From Aquimarina spongiae (GTDB lineage: Bacteria > Bacteroidota > Bacteroidia > Flavobacteriales > Flavobacteriaceae): a DNA stretch of 64,000 nt. The stretch's first letter is position 1. The number at the start of each line of letters is the position of its first letter. Under the pieces are notes generated by a model, which saw only the letters and a list, made by a program, of their open reading frames with translations, did not search any database and was not told where the DNA came from. Shown here one piece after another: positions 54,229 through 63,900 of this stretch. A program made the position numbers and the translations under genes. The DNA lies in assembly GCF_900141785.1 (NCBI RefSeq), contig NZ_FQYP01000003.1, positions 248,001 through 312,000 of the forward strand, written 5' to 3'.

Positions 54229-54588
54229 TTAGAAATCCCAGCTTTTGTGTCCTGCTTTGAAAACTTCATATACATAATCTCCTTCTGTTAATAGAATAAA
54301 GATTAGGTAACAAATCAAGAAAATAGCAGTCCATACTACAGATCTTCTAAGTCCTTTAGTTTCTCCTTCCATATGCATAAAAGCCCATGTAATGTAGTAT
54401 GCTTTCCAGATCGTAAGAATAATAAAGATCCAGTTTAATAGCTTCATACTTATTAAAGTAGTTTCTATAAGAAACGGAGGCTTAATAATACCTAAAATAA
54501 CTTCAACAATAGTAATCACAGAAAGTAGAAAAAACACTTTCCATATTCTTGATATATTTGATTCGTGGTGTGCTGTATCGTGTGCCAT
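54229..54588 (-). CDS. Cytochrome c oxidase subunit IV-type protein (caa3 group)
   Basis: A protein of 119 residues with three membrane helices; it matches the small prokaryotic subunit IV family, with the segments IWKVFFLLSVITIVEVILG and AYYITWAFMHMEGETKGLR. The start begins MAHDTAHH, rich in His. It lies 22 bases after the subunit III gene. Confidence 0.9.
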   Translation of the reverse strand: MAHDTAHHESNISRIWKVFFLLSVITIVEVILGIIKPPFLIETTLISMKLLNWIFIILTIWKAYYITWAFMHMEGETKGLRRSVVWTAIFLICYLIFILLTEGDYVYEVFKAGHKSWDF

Positions 54589-54610
54589 ATTATCTATCTA
54601 CTATTTTTTA

Positions 54611-55594
54611 TTAAACCAGGTAAAAGAATGTAAATACAAATACCCAAACTAAATCTACAAAGTGCCAGTACAAACCGACTTTCTCTACCATCTCGTAATT
54701 CTTTCTTCTCTCATATGTTCCTAGAATCACATTGATAAAGATGATGATATTTATAATCACCCCAGAAAATACGTGGAATCCGTGAAATCCAGTAATGAAG
54801 AAAAAGAAGTTTGCAAACAATGGAGTTCCATACTCATTATGCACGAGGTTTGCTCCCTCTACAATTCCGATAGCATCAGCTTGTAATCTTCTTAGAGATT
54901 CTTCTCTTGATAAAATTGTCTTTTCTCCTTCTTCGGTCAATACTTGAGTACGAATCAAAAGATCTTTTCTCTTTGCAAATCCAGCACGGATCTCATCGAT
55001 CGTATAGGTTGGAAGGGCAGATTCTTTATCATACCATACACCAAGTTTACTTTCGTGTTGTGTTCTTTCTTTATGAGTATCCAGAATAGCGATCTCTTTC
55101 AGTCCCACTCGGTGTCCTTCTGCATCAACAAATTGTAATATCTGACCTCCTTTAGTTTCTACCGCTCCGTACTCTCCTTTGATGAAGTTTTTCCACTCCC
55201 ATGCTTGAGAACCTACGAAAATTAAACCACCGATAATGGTCAGGAACATATAAAGGATTACCTTCTTCTGTTTCATGTGATGACCAGCATCTACAGCAAG
55301 TACCATAGTTACAGAAGAGAAAATTAATATAAAAGTCATCAACGCCACATAGTACATTGGTGCATCTACACCATGTAAAAATGGAAAGTGATTAAAAACT
55401 TCGTCGGCTATAGGCCAAGAATCTATAAACTTAAATCTTGAAAAACCATATGCGGCAAGAAAACCTGAGAATGTAAGTGCATCAGAAAGGATAAAAAACC
55501 ACATCATCATCTTACCGTAACTCGCTTTCAGTGGCTCGTTACCACCTCCCCAGATTTTATCCTCTGTACCTGTTTTAGTAACAGCTGTTTCCAT
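54611..55594 (-). CDS. Cytochrome c oxidase subunit III, long form with an insertion
   Basis: A protein of 327 residues. Membrane helices typical of heme-copper oxidase subunit III are seen, with MWFFILSDALTFSGFLAAYG near the start and FHGFHVFSGVI and YWHFVDLVWVFVF at the end. Between about residues 141 and 253 there is an extra hydrophilic domain of about 110 residues (HRVGLKEIAI, YTIDEIRAGF, REESLRRLQAD), placed in a loop between membrane helices. It is the second of two tandem subunit III genes. A TATTTTTG on its strand is at 55625-55632. Confidence 0.93.
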   Translation of the reverse strand: METAVTKTGTEDKIWGGGNEPLKASYGKMMMWFFILSDALTFSGFLAAYGFSRFKFIDSWPIADEVFNHFPFLHGVDAPMYYVALMTFILIFSSVTMVLAVDAGHHMKQKKVILYMFLTIIGGLIFVGSQAWEWKNFIKGEYGAVETKGGQILQFVDAEGHRVGLKEIAILDTHKERTQHESKLGVWYDKESALPTYTIDEIRAGFAKRKDLLIRTQVLTEEGEKTILSREESLRRLQADAIGIVEGANLVHNEYGTPLFANFFFFITGFHGFHVFSGVIINIIIFINVILGTYERRKNYEMVEKVGLYWHFVDLVWVFVFTFFYLV

Positions 55595-55624
55595 ATAAAG
55601 AATTTGGTATTGTTAAATTTTCCA

Positions 55625-55632
55625 CAAAAATA
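55625..55632 (-). promoter_or_regulatory. Possible -7 element before the long subunit III gene
   Basis: On the minus strand TATTTTTG, 31 bases before the start. A -33 match is not seen, so the gene may instead be read from the heme O synthase promoter. Confidence 0.35.
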
Positions 55633-55733
55633 ATCAATTTTATCATTTCACCTCCTTAAATCCATTTTTTAATTTGGTCAAATATCATCGTGTATGATAA
55701 TCTATTTTATTGACGCAAAATCCGCATTATTAC

Positions 55734-56315
55734 TTATTTCACGAAATACAAAAACAAGAAGAGATAAACCCACAGAAAATCAACAAAGTGCCAATACATT
55801 GCACCTAGTTCAAGCCCTAAAGTTTGTCCCTTTTTATACTTTTGTTTAAAATGATTATAAATTACCACCAAAAGAACCAGCAACCCTCCTACAATATGGG
55901 CTAAGTGTGTTACCACAATGATAAACATGAATGTAGACACAATATTAGAAGTTGGTCCTGTAAAATGATATCCTTGATTGATAATATCGTTAAAACCTTG
56001 AAATTGTAAGTTTACAAATAATGCTCCCAAACCTAGGGTAGCCAATAATAGTCCGGTAGCTAATCCTCGATTATTTTGATCTATTGCTTTTTTGACAAAA
56101 TGAAAAGTAGCACTACTCAACAAAATAACTAGAATACTTATCACAAAAGCCTGAGGAAACTCCAAATCTGTTGCCCAGTCCTTTCTAGATTTACTCACTA
56201 CATAAGCACTGGTAAGTCCCGCAAAAACCATTGCCATACTGATCATGGCAAACCACATCATGGTCTTTTTGGATCTATTGATCTTTTCTTGCGTAGTTCC
56301 TTGGGTTAAATCCAT
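55734..56315 (-). CDS. Cytochrome c oxidase subunit III, short form
   Basis: A protein of 193 residues with five membrane helices and the usual subunit III features: MMWFAMISMAMVFAGLTSAYVVS and THLAHIVGGLLVL and YWHFVDFLWVYLFLFLYF. It overlaps the heme O synthase gene by 10 bases, so it is co-translated. Two different subunit III genes in one cluster are seen in many Bacteroidota; which pairs with which subunit I is not shown here. Confidence 0.93.
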   Translation of the reverse strand: MDLTQGTTQEKINRSKKTMMWFAMISMAMVFAGLTSAYVVSKSRKDWATDLEFPQAFVISILVILLSSATFHFVKKAIDQNNRGLATGLLLATLGLGALFVNLQFQGFNDIINQGYHFTGPTSNIVSTFMFIIVVTHLAHIVGGLLVLLVVIYNHFKQKYKKGQTLGLELGAMYWHFVDFLWVYLFLFLYFVK

Positions 56316-57217
56316 ACTCTAATAAATTTATCTGCCACATAAATGATTTGCAAAAGTGTTATATATAAAACACTCATTAGCATCAATTGCTTAGCAGTTT
56401 TGGCATCTCTATTTTTATATAATCTAATTGCTGATCTGAGTAAAACCAATCCTAATATCAGTATAATAACACCTGAAACCGGTGTAAGATAAAGTCTCCC
56501 TGTAACTCCAAAAACAGGTACGATAGATGTTACCACCGTCCATAGCGTGTAAATCACCACCTGTGTTGCGGTACCCTTATCTCTCTTTCCTGTAGGAAGC
56601 ATAAAGAATCCTCCTTTTTTATAGTCATCAAACAAGAACCATCCTATCGCCCAGAAGTGCGGAAACTGCCAAAAAAACTGCACCATAAATAAGGTACCTG
56701 GTTCAATCCCAAAATCATTGGTAGCAGCTACCCATCCTAACATAAAAGGGATAGCACCCGGGATAGCACCTACAAACACAGAAAGCGGTGTTTTTGTTTT
56801 TAAAGGAGTATACAAACTCACATAAAAAAAGATGGAAATTGCACCAAACATTGCTGTTTGCGGATTGATTACATACAATACGGTAATTCCTGCTATAGTA
56901 AAAAGGGTAGCAATAGCTAAAGCAGTATTGACAGACATCCGACCAGAAGGCACCGGGCGATTTTTAGTACGATCCATCAATTTATCAAGATCTCTTTCTA
57001 TCACTTGATTGAAAGCATTAGACGCTCCCACCATCAAATATCCACCAATTGCCAAAAGAATCAAAGTAGTCCACGAAACTGTCTCAACACCCAACAAATA
57101 TCCGGCTACCGAAGAGAAAACCACACTTAATGCCAGACGCATTTTTGTTATCTCTTTAAAATCCTGAACAACAGAAACTTTAATTGTATCGACTTGGGTT
57201 ACGCTCAAATCTTGCAC
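56306..57217 (-). CDS. cyoE: Heme O synthase (protoheme IX farnesyltransferase)
   Basis: A protein of 303 residues with about nine membrane helices. The prenyl-diphosphate binding motif NAFNQVIERDLDKLMDRTKNRPVPSG runs at about 67-92, and a second motif FDDYKKGGFFMLP near 186-198. It attaches a farnesyl group to heme B for oxidase. The start appears to be GTG at 57217; no better ATG is upstream of the first helix. Its promoter is at 57248-57278. Confidence 0.95.
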   Translation of the reverse strand: MQDLSVTQVDTIKVSVVQDFKEITKMRLALSVVFSSVAGYLLGVETVSWTTLILLAIGGYLMVGASNAFNQVIERDLDKLMDRTKNRPVPSGRMSVNTALAIATLFTIAGITVLYVINPQTAMFGAISIFFYVSLYTPLKTKTPLSVFVGAIPGAIPFMLGWVAATNDFGIEPGTLFMVQFFWQFPHFWAIGWFLFDDYKKGGFFMLPTGKRDKGTATQVVIYTLWTVVTSIVPVFGVTGRLYLTPVSGVIILILGLVLLRSAIRLYKNRDAKTAKQLMLMSVLYITLLQIIYVADKFIRVWI

Positions 57218-57247
57218 GTTTTATATATCGCTTTTGTAAAAGTGGTG

Positions 57248-57278
57248 CAAAGATATATCTTAAAAGCCTTTTAGACAA
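57248..57278 (-). promoter_or_regulatory. Bacteroidota-type promoter of the heme O synthase operon
   Basis: On the minus strand TTG (57276-57278), 20 bases, then TATCTTTG (57248-57255), 30 bases before the GTG start. Confidence 0.72.
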
Positions 57279-57413
57279 CTTATAACTCCTTATAATTCAC
57301 CTTTTAACACCTGTTGATTACTTTACCCAAAGATTTTGAGCACCTTACACCCTTAGAAACGTAATTTTTACATCATCCTTGCGACCAACAGGGATAAATC
57401 ATACTACAAACTT

Positions 57414-58283
57414 ATGAAACGATTATTTCTACTCACTCAACTTTTAACAGCTTTACTCGTTAGTGCACAAAACAAAGAAGTCACTATAACTATTGATCCC
57501 GTAGCTCAAAATATCTATATGCTTACCGGACAAGGAGGGAACATCGGAGTATTTAAAAATGAAAAAGGCCTCTTTATCATTGATGATCAATTCGCGCGAT
57601 TATCAGAAAAAATTTTTACAGGTCTTAAAACGATTAGTGATCAACCCGTAACTATGGTGATCAACACGCACTATCACGGAGATCATACCGGGGGTAACGA
57701 AAATATGACAAAAAAAGGCGCTACGATCTTTGCTCAAAAAAATGTACGCTCTAGAATGGAACGCAATCAAAAAGAAAAAGGGAATGTAGTAGCCAATTCG
57801 TTACCTGTAATTACTTTTGATGAAGGCCTACAACTTCACTTTGACGCAGAGAGCATCCAGGCTTTTCATGTACACAACGCGCATACCGACGGTGACGCTT
57901 TGATTTATTTTGCCAAAGGAAACGTATTACACATGGGAGACACTTTTTTTAACGGTCGCTACCCCTACATTGATTTAAACTCTGGCGGAAGTATTAAAGG
58001 TTACATCAAAGCTTCTGAAAAAGCACTACTTCTCGCAAATGATGACACCAAAATTATTCCCGGGCATGGCGCTTTGGCTACCAAAAAAGACCTTCAGGAT
58101 TTCCTTAAAATGCTAAAAGACATCACAGCAAACATCCAAAAAGAAATTGACGCTGGTAAATCCGAAGAGGATATTATAAAAAACGAAACATTAACTGCCA
58201 ATTACGACAGCAAAGGCTACGGAAGTGGTTTTATCAACTCTGAACGTATGCGTAAAACCATTTATGTAAGCCTTACAAAGTAA
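57414..58283 (+). CDS. Secreted metallo-beta-lactamase-fold hydrolase
   Basis: A protein of 289 residues with a signal peptide (cleavage near residue 18, LVSAQ). Zinc ligands are seen as HYHGDH (H86, H88, D90, H91), then H157 (NAHTDGD), D176 (HMGDTFF) and a final IPGHGAL. This layout is that of the MBL fold; NAHTDGD with D/H and the signal peptide resemble class B1/B2-related and other exported enzymes, but true carbapenemase activity cannot be claimed from it. It is a single gene, divergent from the heme O operon. Confidence 0.9.
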   Translation: MKRLFLLTQLLTALLVSAQNKEVTITIDPVAQNIYMLTGQGGNIGVFKNEKGLFIIDDQFARLSEKIFTGLKTISDQPVTMVINTHYHGDHTGGNENMTKKGATIFAQKNVRSRMERNQKEKGNVVANSLPVITFDEGLQLHFDAESIQAFHVHNAHTDGDALIYFAKGNVLHMGDTFFNGRYPYIDLNSGGSIKGYIKASEKALLLANDDTKIIPGHGALATKKDLQDFLKMLKDITANIQKEIDAGKSEEDIIKNETLTANYDSKGYGSGFINSERMRKTIYVSLTK

Positions 58284-58305
58284 ACACAATCCCCATATTA
58301 TTTAC

Positions 58306-58340
58306 AAAAAGCCTGTTAGCATAACGCTACAGGCTTTTTT
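58306..58340. terminator. Bidirectional terminator between MBL and TonB genes
   Basis: AAAAAGCCTG-T-TAGC and GCTACAGGCTTTTTT pair with one bulge. A run on one side and T run on the other, between convergent genes. Confidence 0.85.
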
Positions 58341-58361
58341 ACATATGTGATGTCTAAAAAG

Positions 58362-59111
58362 TTAATTGTGTATTTTAAAAACTATAGGCAATTGATACTT
58401 TACCGTTACATTCCGATCTCTTTGTTTTCCAGGTGTCATTCTTGGAAAAGTTTGAACCACCCGTTTAGCTTCTTTTTCTAAAAGCTTATGCGTACCTCTT
58501 GCTTTTATGTTCTGGATAGTCCCATCCTTATATACTTCAAATTGCACATAAATTCTCTGTACACCTTCCATTCCAAGATCGGCTCCTAATCCGGTATTGA
58601 ATTTCTTTGAAACAATTCGTTTCACTTTCTCAGAAAAACAACTTGCTCTCTCTTCATTTGTCTCCAAAGTTTCACAACCAGGAAATACAGGAACAAACTC
58701 CACCTTATTAAAGATCACAGTAATATCCTCATCTATCTCTACATCTGGTATTGATTCAATAGAAGGAGCTTTTGTAACTACTGTTTCTTTAGGTTGCTCA
58801 TTCACAAATTCTTTTTCAAAATCCTCAAGAGCGTCAGTATCTTTCTTTTCAATAAATTCTGTAGGAATAACTTTAGGTTTTACTTTGACCGCCAATTCTT
58901 TGGGAGCTGGCTTCTTTTCGATCACAAAAGTATCCATGCTGAAATTAACCTCTTCAGGAAAATCATCAACAACCGGTTCTACCGCAAGATCAGGTAGCGC
59001 TACGGTATACACTTCAAACATCACATAGGTAAATAATAGACTTGCTACAAGTCCAATCTGAAAATTGACAAACGTACTTTTTCGTACATTTACGTCGTGC
59101 TTGTTACTCAT
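58362..59111 (-). CDS. TonB-type energy transducer, copy 1
   Basis: A protein of 249 residues. One membrane helix (about 13-33) is followed by a Lys/Pro/Glu linker (about 55-125) and the TonB C-terminal domain (about 160-249) with GVQRIYVQFEVYKDGTIQNIKARG and ending VKYQLPIVFKIHN. It also has a conserved PVFPGCE segment with a Cys pair (C145, C157) before the C-terminal domain. It transmits energy to outer-membrane receptors. It lacks the long polyproline of its neighbour. No exbB/exbD is adjacent. Confidence 0.92.
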   Translation of the reverse strand: MSNKHDVNVRKSTFVNFQIGLVASLLFTYVMFEVYTVALPDLAVEPVVDDFPEEVNFSMDTFVIEKKPAPKELAVKVKPKVIPTEFIEKKDTDALEDFEKEFVNEQPKETVVTKAPSIESIPDVEIDEDITVIFNKVEFVPVFPGCETLETNEERASCFSEKVKRIVSKKFNTGLGADLGMEGVQRIYVQFEVYKDGTIQNIKARGTHKLLEKEAKRVVQTFPRMTPGKQRDRNVTVKYQLPIVFKIHN

Positions 59112-59160
59112 AATATTTAGTTTTAACGTTACAATTAAAATCTAAATCAACAAGCATACC

Positions 59161-59195
59161 AAAAAAGAACCCCGTTACTTCCGTAACGGGGTTTT
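59161..59195 (-). terminator. Terminator between the two tonB genes
   Basis: AACCCCGTTAC and GTAACGGGGTT pair with a TTCC loop. On the minus strand a T run follows, so the upstream TonB gene (59219) is terminated before the other. Confidence 0.9.
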
Positions 59196-59218
59196 ATATA
59201 ACTAAAAAAGTATTTTTC

Positions 59219-59944
59219 TTAATCCTGCACCTGGAATACAATCGGAAGTGAATATAATACCCCTACTGCCTTTCCTCTCTGCTTACCAGGAGTCATTTTA
59301 GGCAACAGCTTAATTACACGTCCAGCTTCTTTTTCTAATCTTGGGTGCGGCCCTCTAGCCTGAACACCAACAATGTTTCCAGATCTGTCAATCTTAAATC
59401 TTACGTAAATTCTGTTTACACCGGTAAGACCAAGTTCACTACCTAGTTCTGTATTAAATTTACGGTTAACAAATTTCTTAACCTTATCACTCATACATTT
59501 CTTCTTTGCAGCGTTTCCTCCAGCATTTTCACATCCAGGGAAAATTGGCACGTTTTCAATTACTGCAAACGGCACATCTGCAATTTCTTCTTCTTCTTCA
59601 ACATCTTCTACCTCTTCTACTTCAACGATCTCTTCTTCTTGATTTGTTTCTGTAGATTCGATAATAGTTTCTTCTACCTCTTCTTCATCTTCTACTACAT
59701 CTATAACTTCTGGAGCAGGTGGCGGAGGTGGAGGTGGAGGTGGTGTGTTCAAGTTTTGTGTAATTGGCACATCCTCTTCTTCTAATTCATCAAGATTTAC
59801 CTGACCAATATCAATATTACTTCTATCATAAGTTTTCCACTCAATTGCTGCCCAAGTAAAAAACAGTACTGCTATAAGTCCTAGCTGAAGGAATAAAGTA
59901 CTTCTTCTACTTAAATCTGCTTTAGGATTTTTCTTCGGTTCCAT
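59219..59944 (-). CDS. TonB-type energy transducer, copy 2
   Basis: A protein of 241 residues. Membrane helix at about 15-34, then a polyproline run of 9 (about 68-76), then a strongly acidic Glu/Val linker (about 80-125) and the C-terminal domain with GVNRIYVRFKIDRSGNIVGVQARG. The PIFPGCE segment with Cys is shared with copy 1. The two genes are separated by a terminator and so are likely regulated separately. A weaker promoter-like element (TATTTTAG on the minus strand) is upstream. Confidence 0.93.
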   Translation of the reverse strand: MEPKKNPKADLSRRSTLFLQLGLIAVLFFTWAAIEWKTYDRSNIDIGQVNLDELEEEDVPITQNLNTPPPPPPPPPAPEVIDVVEDEEEVEETIIESTETNQEEEIVEVEEVEDVEEEEEIADVPFAVIENVPIFPGCENAGGNAAKKKCMSDKVKKFVNRKFNTELGSELGLTGVNRIYVRFKIDRSGNIVGVQARGPHPRLEKEAGRVIKLLPKMTPGKQRGKAVGVLYSLPIVFQVQD

Positions 59945-60098
59945 AATTATATCACGTTATAGGATTGCTAAAATAGCTATTTTCTTTTGTAATTTCCAAC
60001 TAAAGATAAAAATGTAAATCAAAAAAGTAGATTTTTTAACTTTTATCTTGTTCCAAAACAAACACTAAATCATCTTTAGACGGATTAGCGCTGTCTTT

Positions 60099-60512
60099 TT
60101 AAGTTCTGCTTGATTTAAATTTAATCAATTTGTTTTCAAATACTTTCAATAAAATTACCACAAAAATTATACCGCTTGTATTGGCTAGAACATCTTTCCA
60201 ATCAAAACTTCTATAATTGGTTAATGTAGCCTGAGCAATCTCCATCGCTAAACCATACAAAAAACAAATAAGAGACGATTTGATCAAACTCTGATTAAAA
60301 CCTTCTGTTCTTTTTTGAGAAAAGAAGAAGAACAGAAACCAAATAAAAGCAAAAACAAAATAGGCACCAAAATGCGCAATTTTATCCGAGTCTTTTACAT
60401 CTACTTGTATTGGATTAACAAATTTAGCTAACGAGGCCCAGGTGATCAACCCGGTATACAAAATTGCTTGTAGTAAAAGGTAGTTATGCCCCAATAATTT
60501 CCTTATAACCAT
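60099..60512 (-). CDS. VanZ-family membrane protein
   Basis: A protein of 137 residues with four membrane helices and the family features [17 protein letters not shown] and [24 protein letters not shown]. The family includes VanZ of teicoplanin resistance, but most members have unknown roles, so resistance is not implied. ATG 60512 overlaps the end of gcvH by 29 bases; a start at 60530 would overlap by 47. Confidence 0.85.
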   Translation of the reverse strand: MVIRKLLGHNYLLLQAILYTGLITWASLAKFVNPIQVDVKDSDKIAHFGAYFVFAFIWFLFFFFSQKRTEGFNQSLIKSSLICFLYGLAMEIAQATLTNYRSFDWKDVLANTSGIIFVVILLKVFENKLIKFKSSRT

Positions 60513-60864
60513 CTGCCGATAAAAGATCATCGATTTGAGACGTATCAGAAATTTTGATTTTGATCATCCACCCTTCTCCATAAGGATCTGAATTCACTAC
60601 CTCTGGGTCGCTTTCGAGAGCTTCATTGAACTCAACAATTTCGCCAGATAATGGCAAAAATAAGTCTGAAACCGTTTTTACAGCTTCTACAGTACCAAAA
60701 ACTTCCTCTCTATCCAGTTCCTCATCAAGAGTTTCAACTTCTACATATACGATATCCCCAAGTTCGCCTTGTGCAAAATCCGTGATACCTACTGTAGCAA
60801 TATCGCCATCAATTTTTACCCATTCATGGTCTTTTGTGTATTTTAATTCTGAAGGAATGTTCAT
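60484..60864 (-). CDS. gcvH: Glycine cleavage system H protein
   Basis: A protein of 126 residues that carries the lipoyl arm between the P, T and L proteins. The lipoylated Lys is K63 in [12 protein letters not shown], and the start [14 protein letters not shown] and [17 protein letters not shown] are the family pattern. Length is usual. The other gcv genes are not in this window. The VanZ gene overlaps its 3' end. Confidence 0.97.
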   Translation of the reverse strand: MNIPSELKYTKDHEWVKIDGDIATVGITDFAQGELGDIVYVEVETLDEELDREEVFGTVEAVKTVSDLFLPLSGEIVEFNEALESDPEVVNSDPYGEGWMIKIKISDTSQIDDLLSADGYKEIIGA

Positions 60865-60996
60865 CCGAAAATTATTTACGAGTTTTTACTATTTGCGACG
60901 AAAATAATTCTAATTTATTAGATTTTAGAAAAACCTATGTAAAAATTATCAAAAAACAATTGTCAATAACCTTTTTCCCGTAAAAGTTCATTTTTC

Positions 60997-63900
60997 TTAA
61001 TTCCCAAAATTATATCTCAACGTAAAACCACCTCTGATGGTTGTCTGAGGAAAAGCTGTAGAAATTGAATACTCAGAAAAAGTATGATCATAGAAAAACA
61101 ACGCAGTTAGATTCTTACTTAACGCATAATCTGCAGTAAGTTTAAAACCATAAATATCTTGTCCTGCGGTTACTTGAGTATTATCCAAATCCAAATAACG
61201 TATCAAAGTTTCATTTTGACGTAAAGACAAATCTGCCCTGATATTCAGATCACTCTTTATGATCTGTTTCCTTCCTGCAATTCTAGTTGCAAAGCTCAAG
61301 TCTTGTAATCGATACCCCAGACCAATAATATATTCGTTTCCTTGGATTTCGGTAAGTAAATTATTATCAAAACTTAATGATAACGCTCTATCTTTTTTCC
61401 ACTCGGCCAAAATCTTGACAGAGTTCTTCATCTCCATATCTAATCTGAAAAGCGGGCTAAATTGTTCGGTAAGATTAATATTTGAATACAATATTGGGTT
61501 TCTGAAATTCCCTGCCTGATCCACGTCATTAGCATTATTAAACTCCAGATTAGTTCTAAATTGATTAATCGTATAATTGGCACGATACCCATGAGCTACC
61601 GAAAAACGTTTAAATCGTTTCTTGAACCACTTCAAATTCATCAAACCGGTGTATTTTACATCCCAATTTGGAAGAGGCACATCTCTGAACGCTCCTTTTT
61701 GCACTTTATCAGGATTAGATCCCGAATAGGCCGACAAAAAGGCCGGCAACAACACCGCTTGATTTGTTCTACCAAAACCAACAGGATAGCGATACCCATT
61801 AGGTTCTTCTTCTGTGCTTCTCGGAAAAGAAGTTGTACCGTAGAATTCTGTTGCCAAACGATCTGCAATGATCTCTCTATTCTGCCTAAAGTCGTCAAAA
61901 GCTTTTGAATTAAATTCATCACTTTTTTGGAATGAAGTTTTAATCAACAAGGTAGAAATTGTAAAATTACCAAAGACATTTGGTGATAATGAAGAGTATG
62001 GATTATCTGTATCGATATTACCATCGGTATCCAGGTTCACTCTAAAGTTCTCTGTATAAGTTTCAGAAAAGTTTCTGTTTGCACTAATATCCACCTTAAG
62101 ATCCTTAAGCAATCCTAATGACGCCTGCACATTAAGCTGACGGCCTTCTACTTCTTGATACTGTTGGTTAAAATCCTGAAAAAGAGTCAGCCACCCGTTA
62201 CGCGCAGCAATATCTCTAATTTCAGATTGGCTACCAAAAGTAAATCCTACAGTAGGCTTTAAGGTTCCCACAAAACCGGGCTCTCGAACATATCCTGGAA
62301 GAAATATTCCATTATCTTGTTGATAATTTACATTGATCTTTTTTACCGCAGTAACCAAACCAATTAAGGTGTTATATGCCTTATCTCCAACAGTAAGTTT
62401 AGTTTTTGTTGGTTTTACCTTTTTCTTTTTCTTCCCATCCTTACCTTCTAGCGCTGGTCCTTCTTGGTCTTTTGGACCTCTCTTTAAAGTGGATGATTTC
62501 TTCTTTTTCCCTGGTTTTATCTTTGTCAACCCTACATATTTATATAGGGTATTCATATCTAACGAACCATTCAGAGTATGCACATTGGCATTTTGTACGG
62601 TATTACCCAGATCAGGAATACCTTCTAAGGTCTTTAAAGCTTCACTTCCTTTTACCCATTGGAAGTCTGCATTATAGGTATATGTACCTCGCATAAACTT
62701 CAACAGCGGAATTTTCTTGAAGGGTATTTCGTAATTTACCTGTAGCTGTTGGCTATGTGTATTCGCATCACCAATATCAAAGAAACCACTCCAAACGCCT
62801 ATAGTATTATCCACCTCATTATTCTCATCAATAAAATTCTTTACTATTCTATTGTTGGCTGAAGTAAAACTAAAATTCAAAGACTTGGTAATTTGATGGT
62901 TGATCCCATATTGCCAATCAAAAAGGAAATTTCTTTGAAACAGCGCAGGAAGCCTAATATCATCCGGCCCCAGGGTAATATCCCTAAACACCTGTTCATT
63001 ATACTGACGATTGATATTAGAATTCACAGAAATACTTGTTGGCAAAGGATTGAAATTAAAATCTTTTAATAGATCAAAATATCTGCTTTTACCCAAAAAC
63101 TTTATTTTCTTGAAAGGCTCAATCTCTTTTGGCTTAAAACTAAAGTCATAGGTAGCTCCTACCCTTACATTCTGGTCGAGGGATTTCTCTATCTCAAAAT
63201 CCCGATGATCTGTTTGATTATAAGTTCCTGAAAAAGTAAAATTCTCTACATCGTAAGGCATCGGTTTTTTACCCCCGGTGCGTTCTTTACGCAGCCCAAT
63301 TACATTAAAACTCTGTCGTTTGGTATAATCAGTAGATTGTCGTTCTACTCGTTCTTTTTCCTCGGGATCGGTAATATTATCTAATCGATCCTGCAACTCC
63401 AAATCTTGAAACTCTGGATCAAACTGAGGAGTAATCAACTCTTCTCCTCTACTATAGTTAAACGGGATTTGCACTCCCCATTTTTTTGGCAAAAGTTGTC
63501 CCAAATTTACATTTGTAGTAAGGTCATATTGTCTAAAATCCTCCTGACTTCTTTCGTTAGGCCCTTGCTCAATCCCCCCAAAACCAATAGTACTAATTCT
63601 ACCAGAAGCACTGATGTTTGCAAAATCAGCAATATTAGCATCCATATTTGCCACAGCTGCCCAACCTCCTCTGTTTTTAAGATCAGAAAGTCGCATTTCA
63701 TTAAACCAAACAAAACCAGATTGAGTACTTCCACTATCATTCTTTACCCCTACCATCATGAACCTTACATCACCAAAATTTGGATTCCCTTTGATTCCTA
63801 CTCGCAAATTATTAGGCCCATCAAAGAAATTAAGATCATTAACACTAAGAGCATCATTACCCAATACGGTAGATTTTATTTCCTGCAGAAACTCCAACGG

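Noticed and set aside
57414..58283. Call of the MBL-fold gene as an acquired carbapenemase
   Set aside because: The fold is widespread, there are no mobile elements nearby, and motifs alone do not show antibiotic hydrolysis.
58597..59028. Plus-strand open frame of 143 codons inside the TonB gene
   Set aside because: A shadow of the TonB gene; Ser/Thr-rich with no domain.
60099..60512. VanZ family taken as glycopeptide resistance
   Set aside because: No vanHAX genes are near, and the family is mostly of unknown function.
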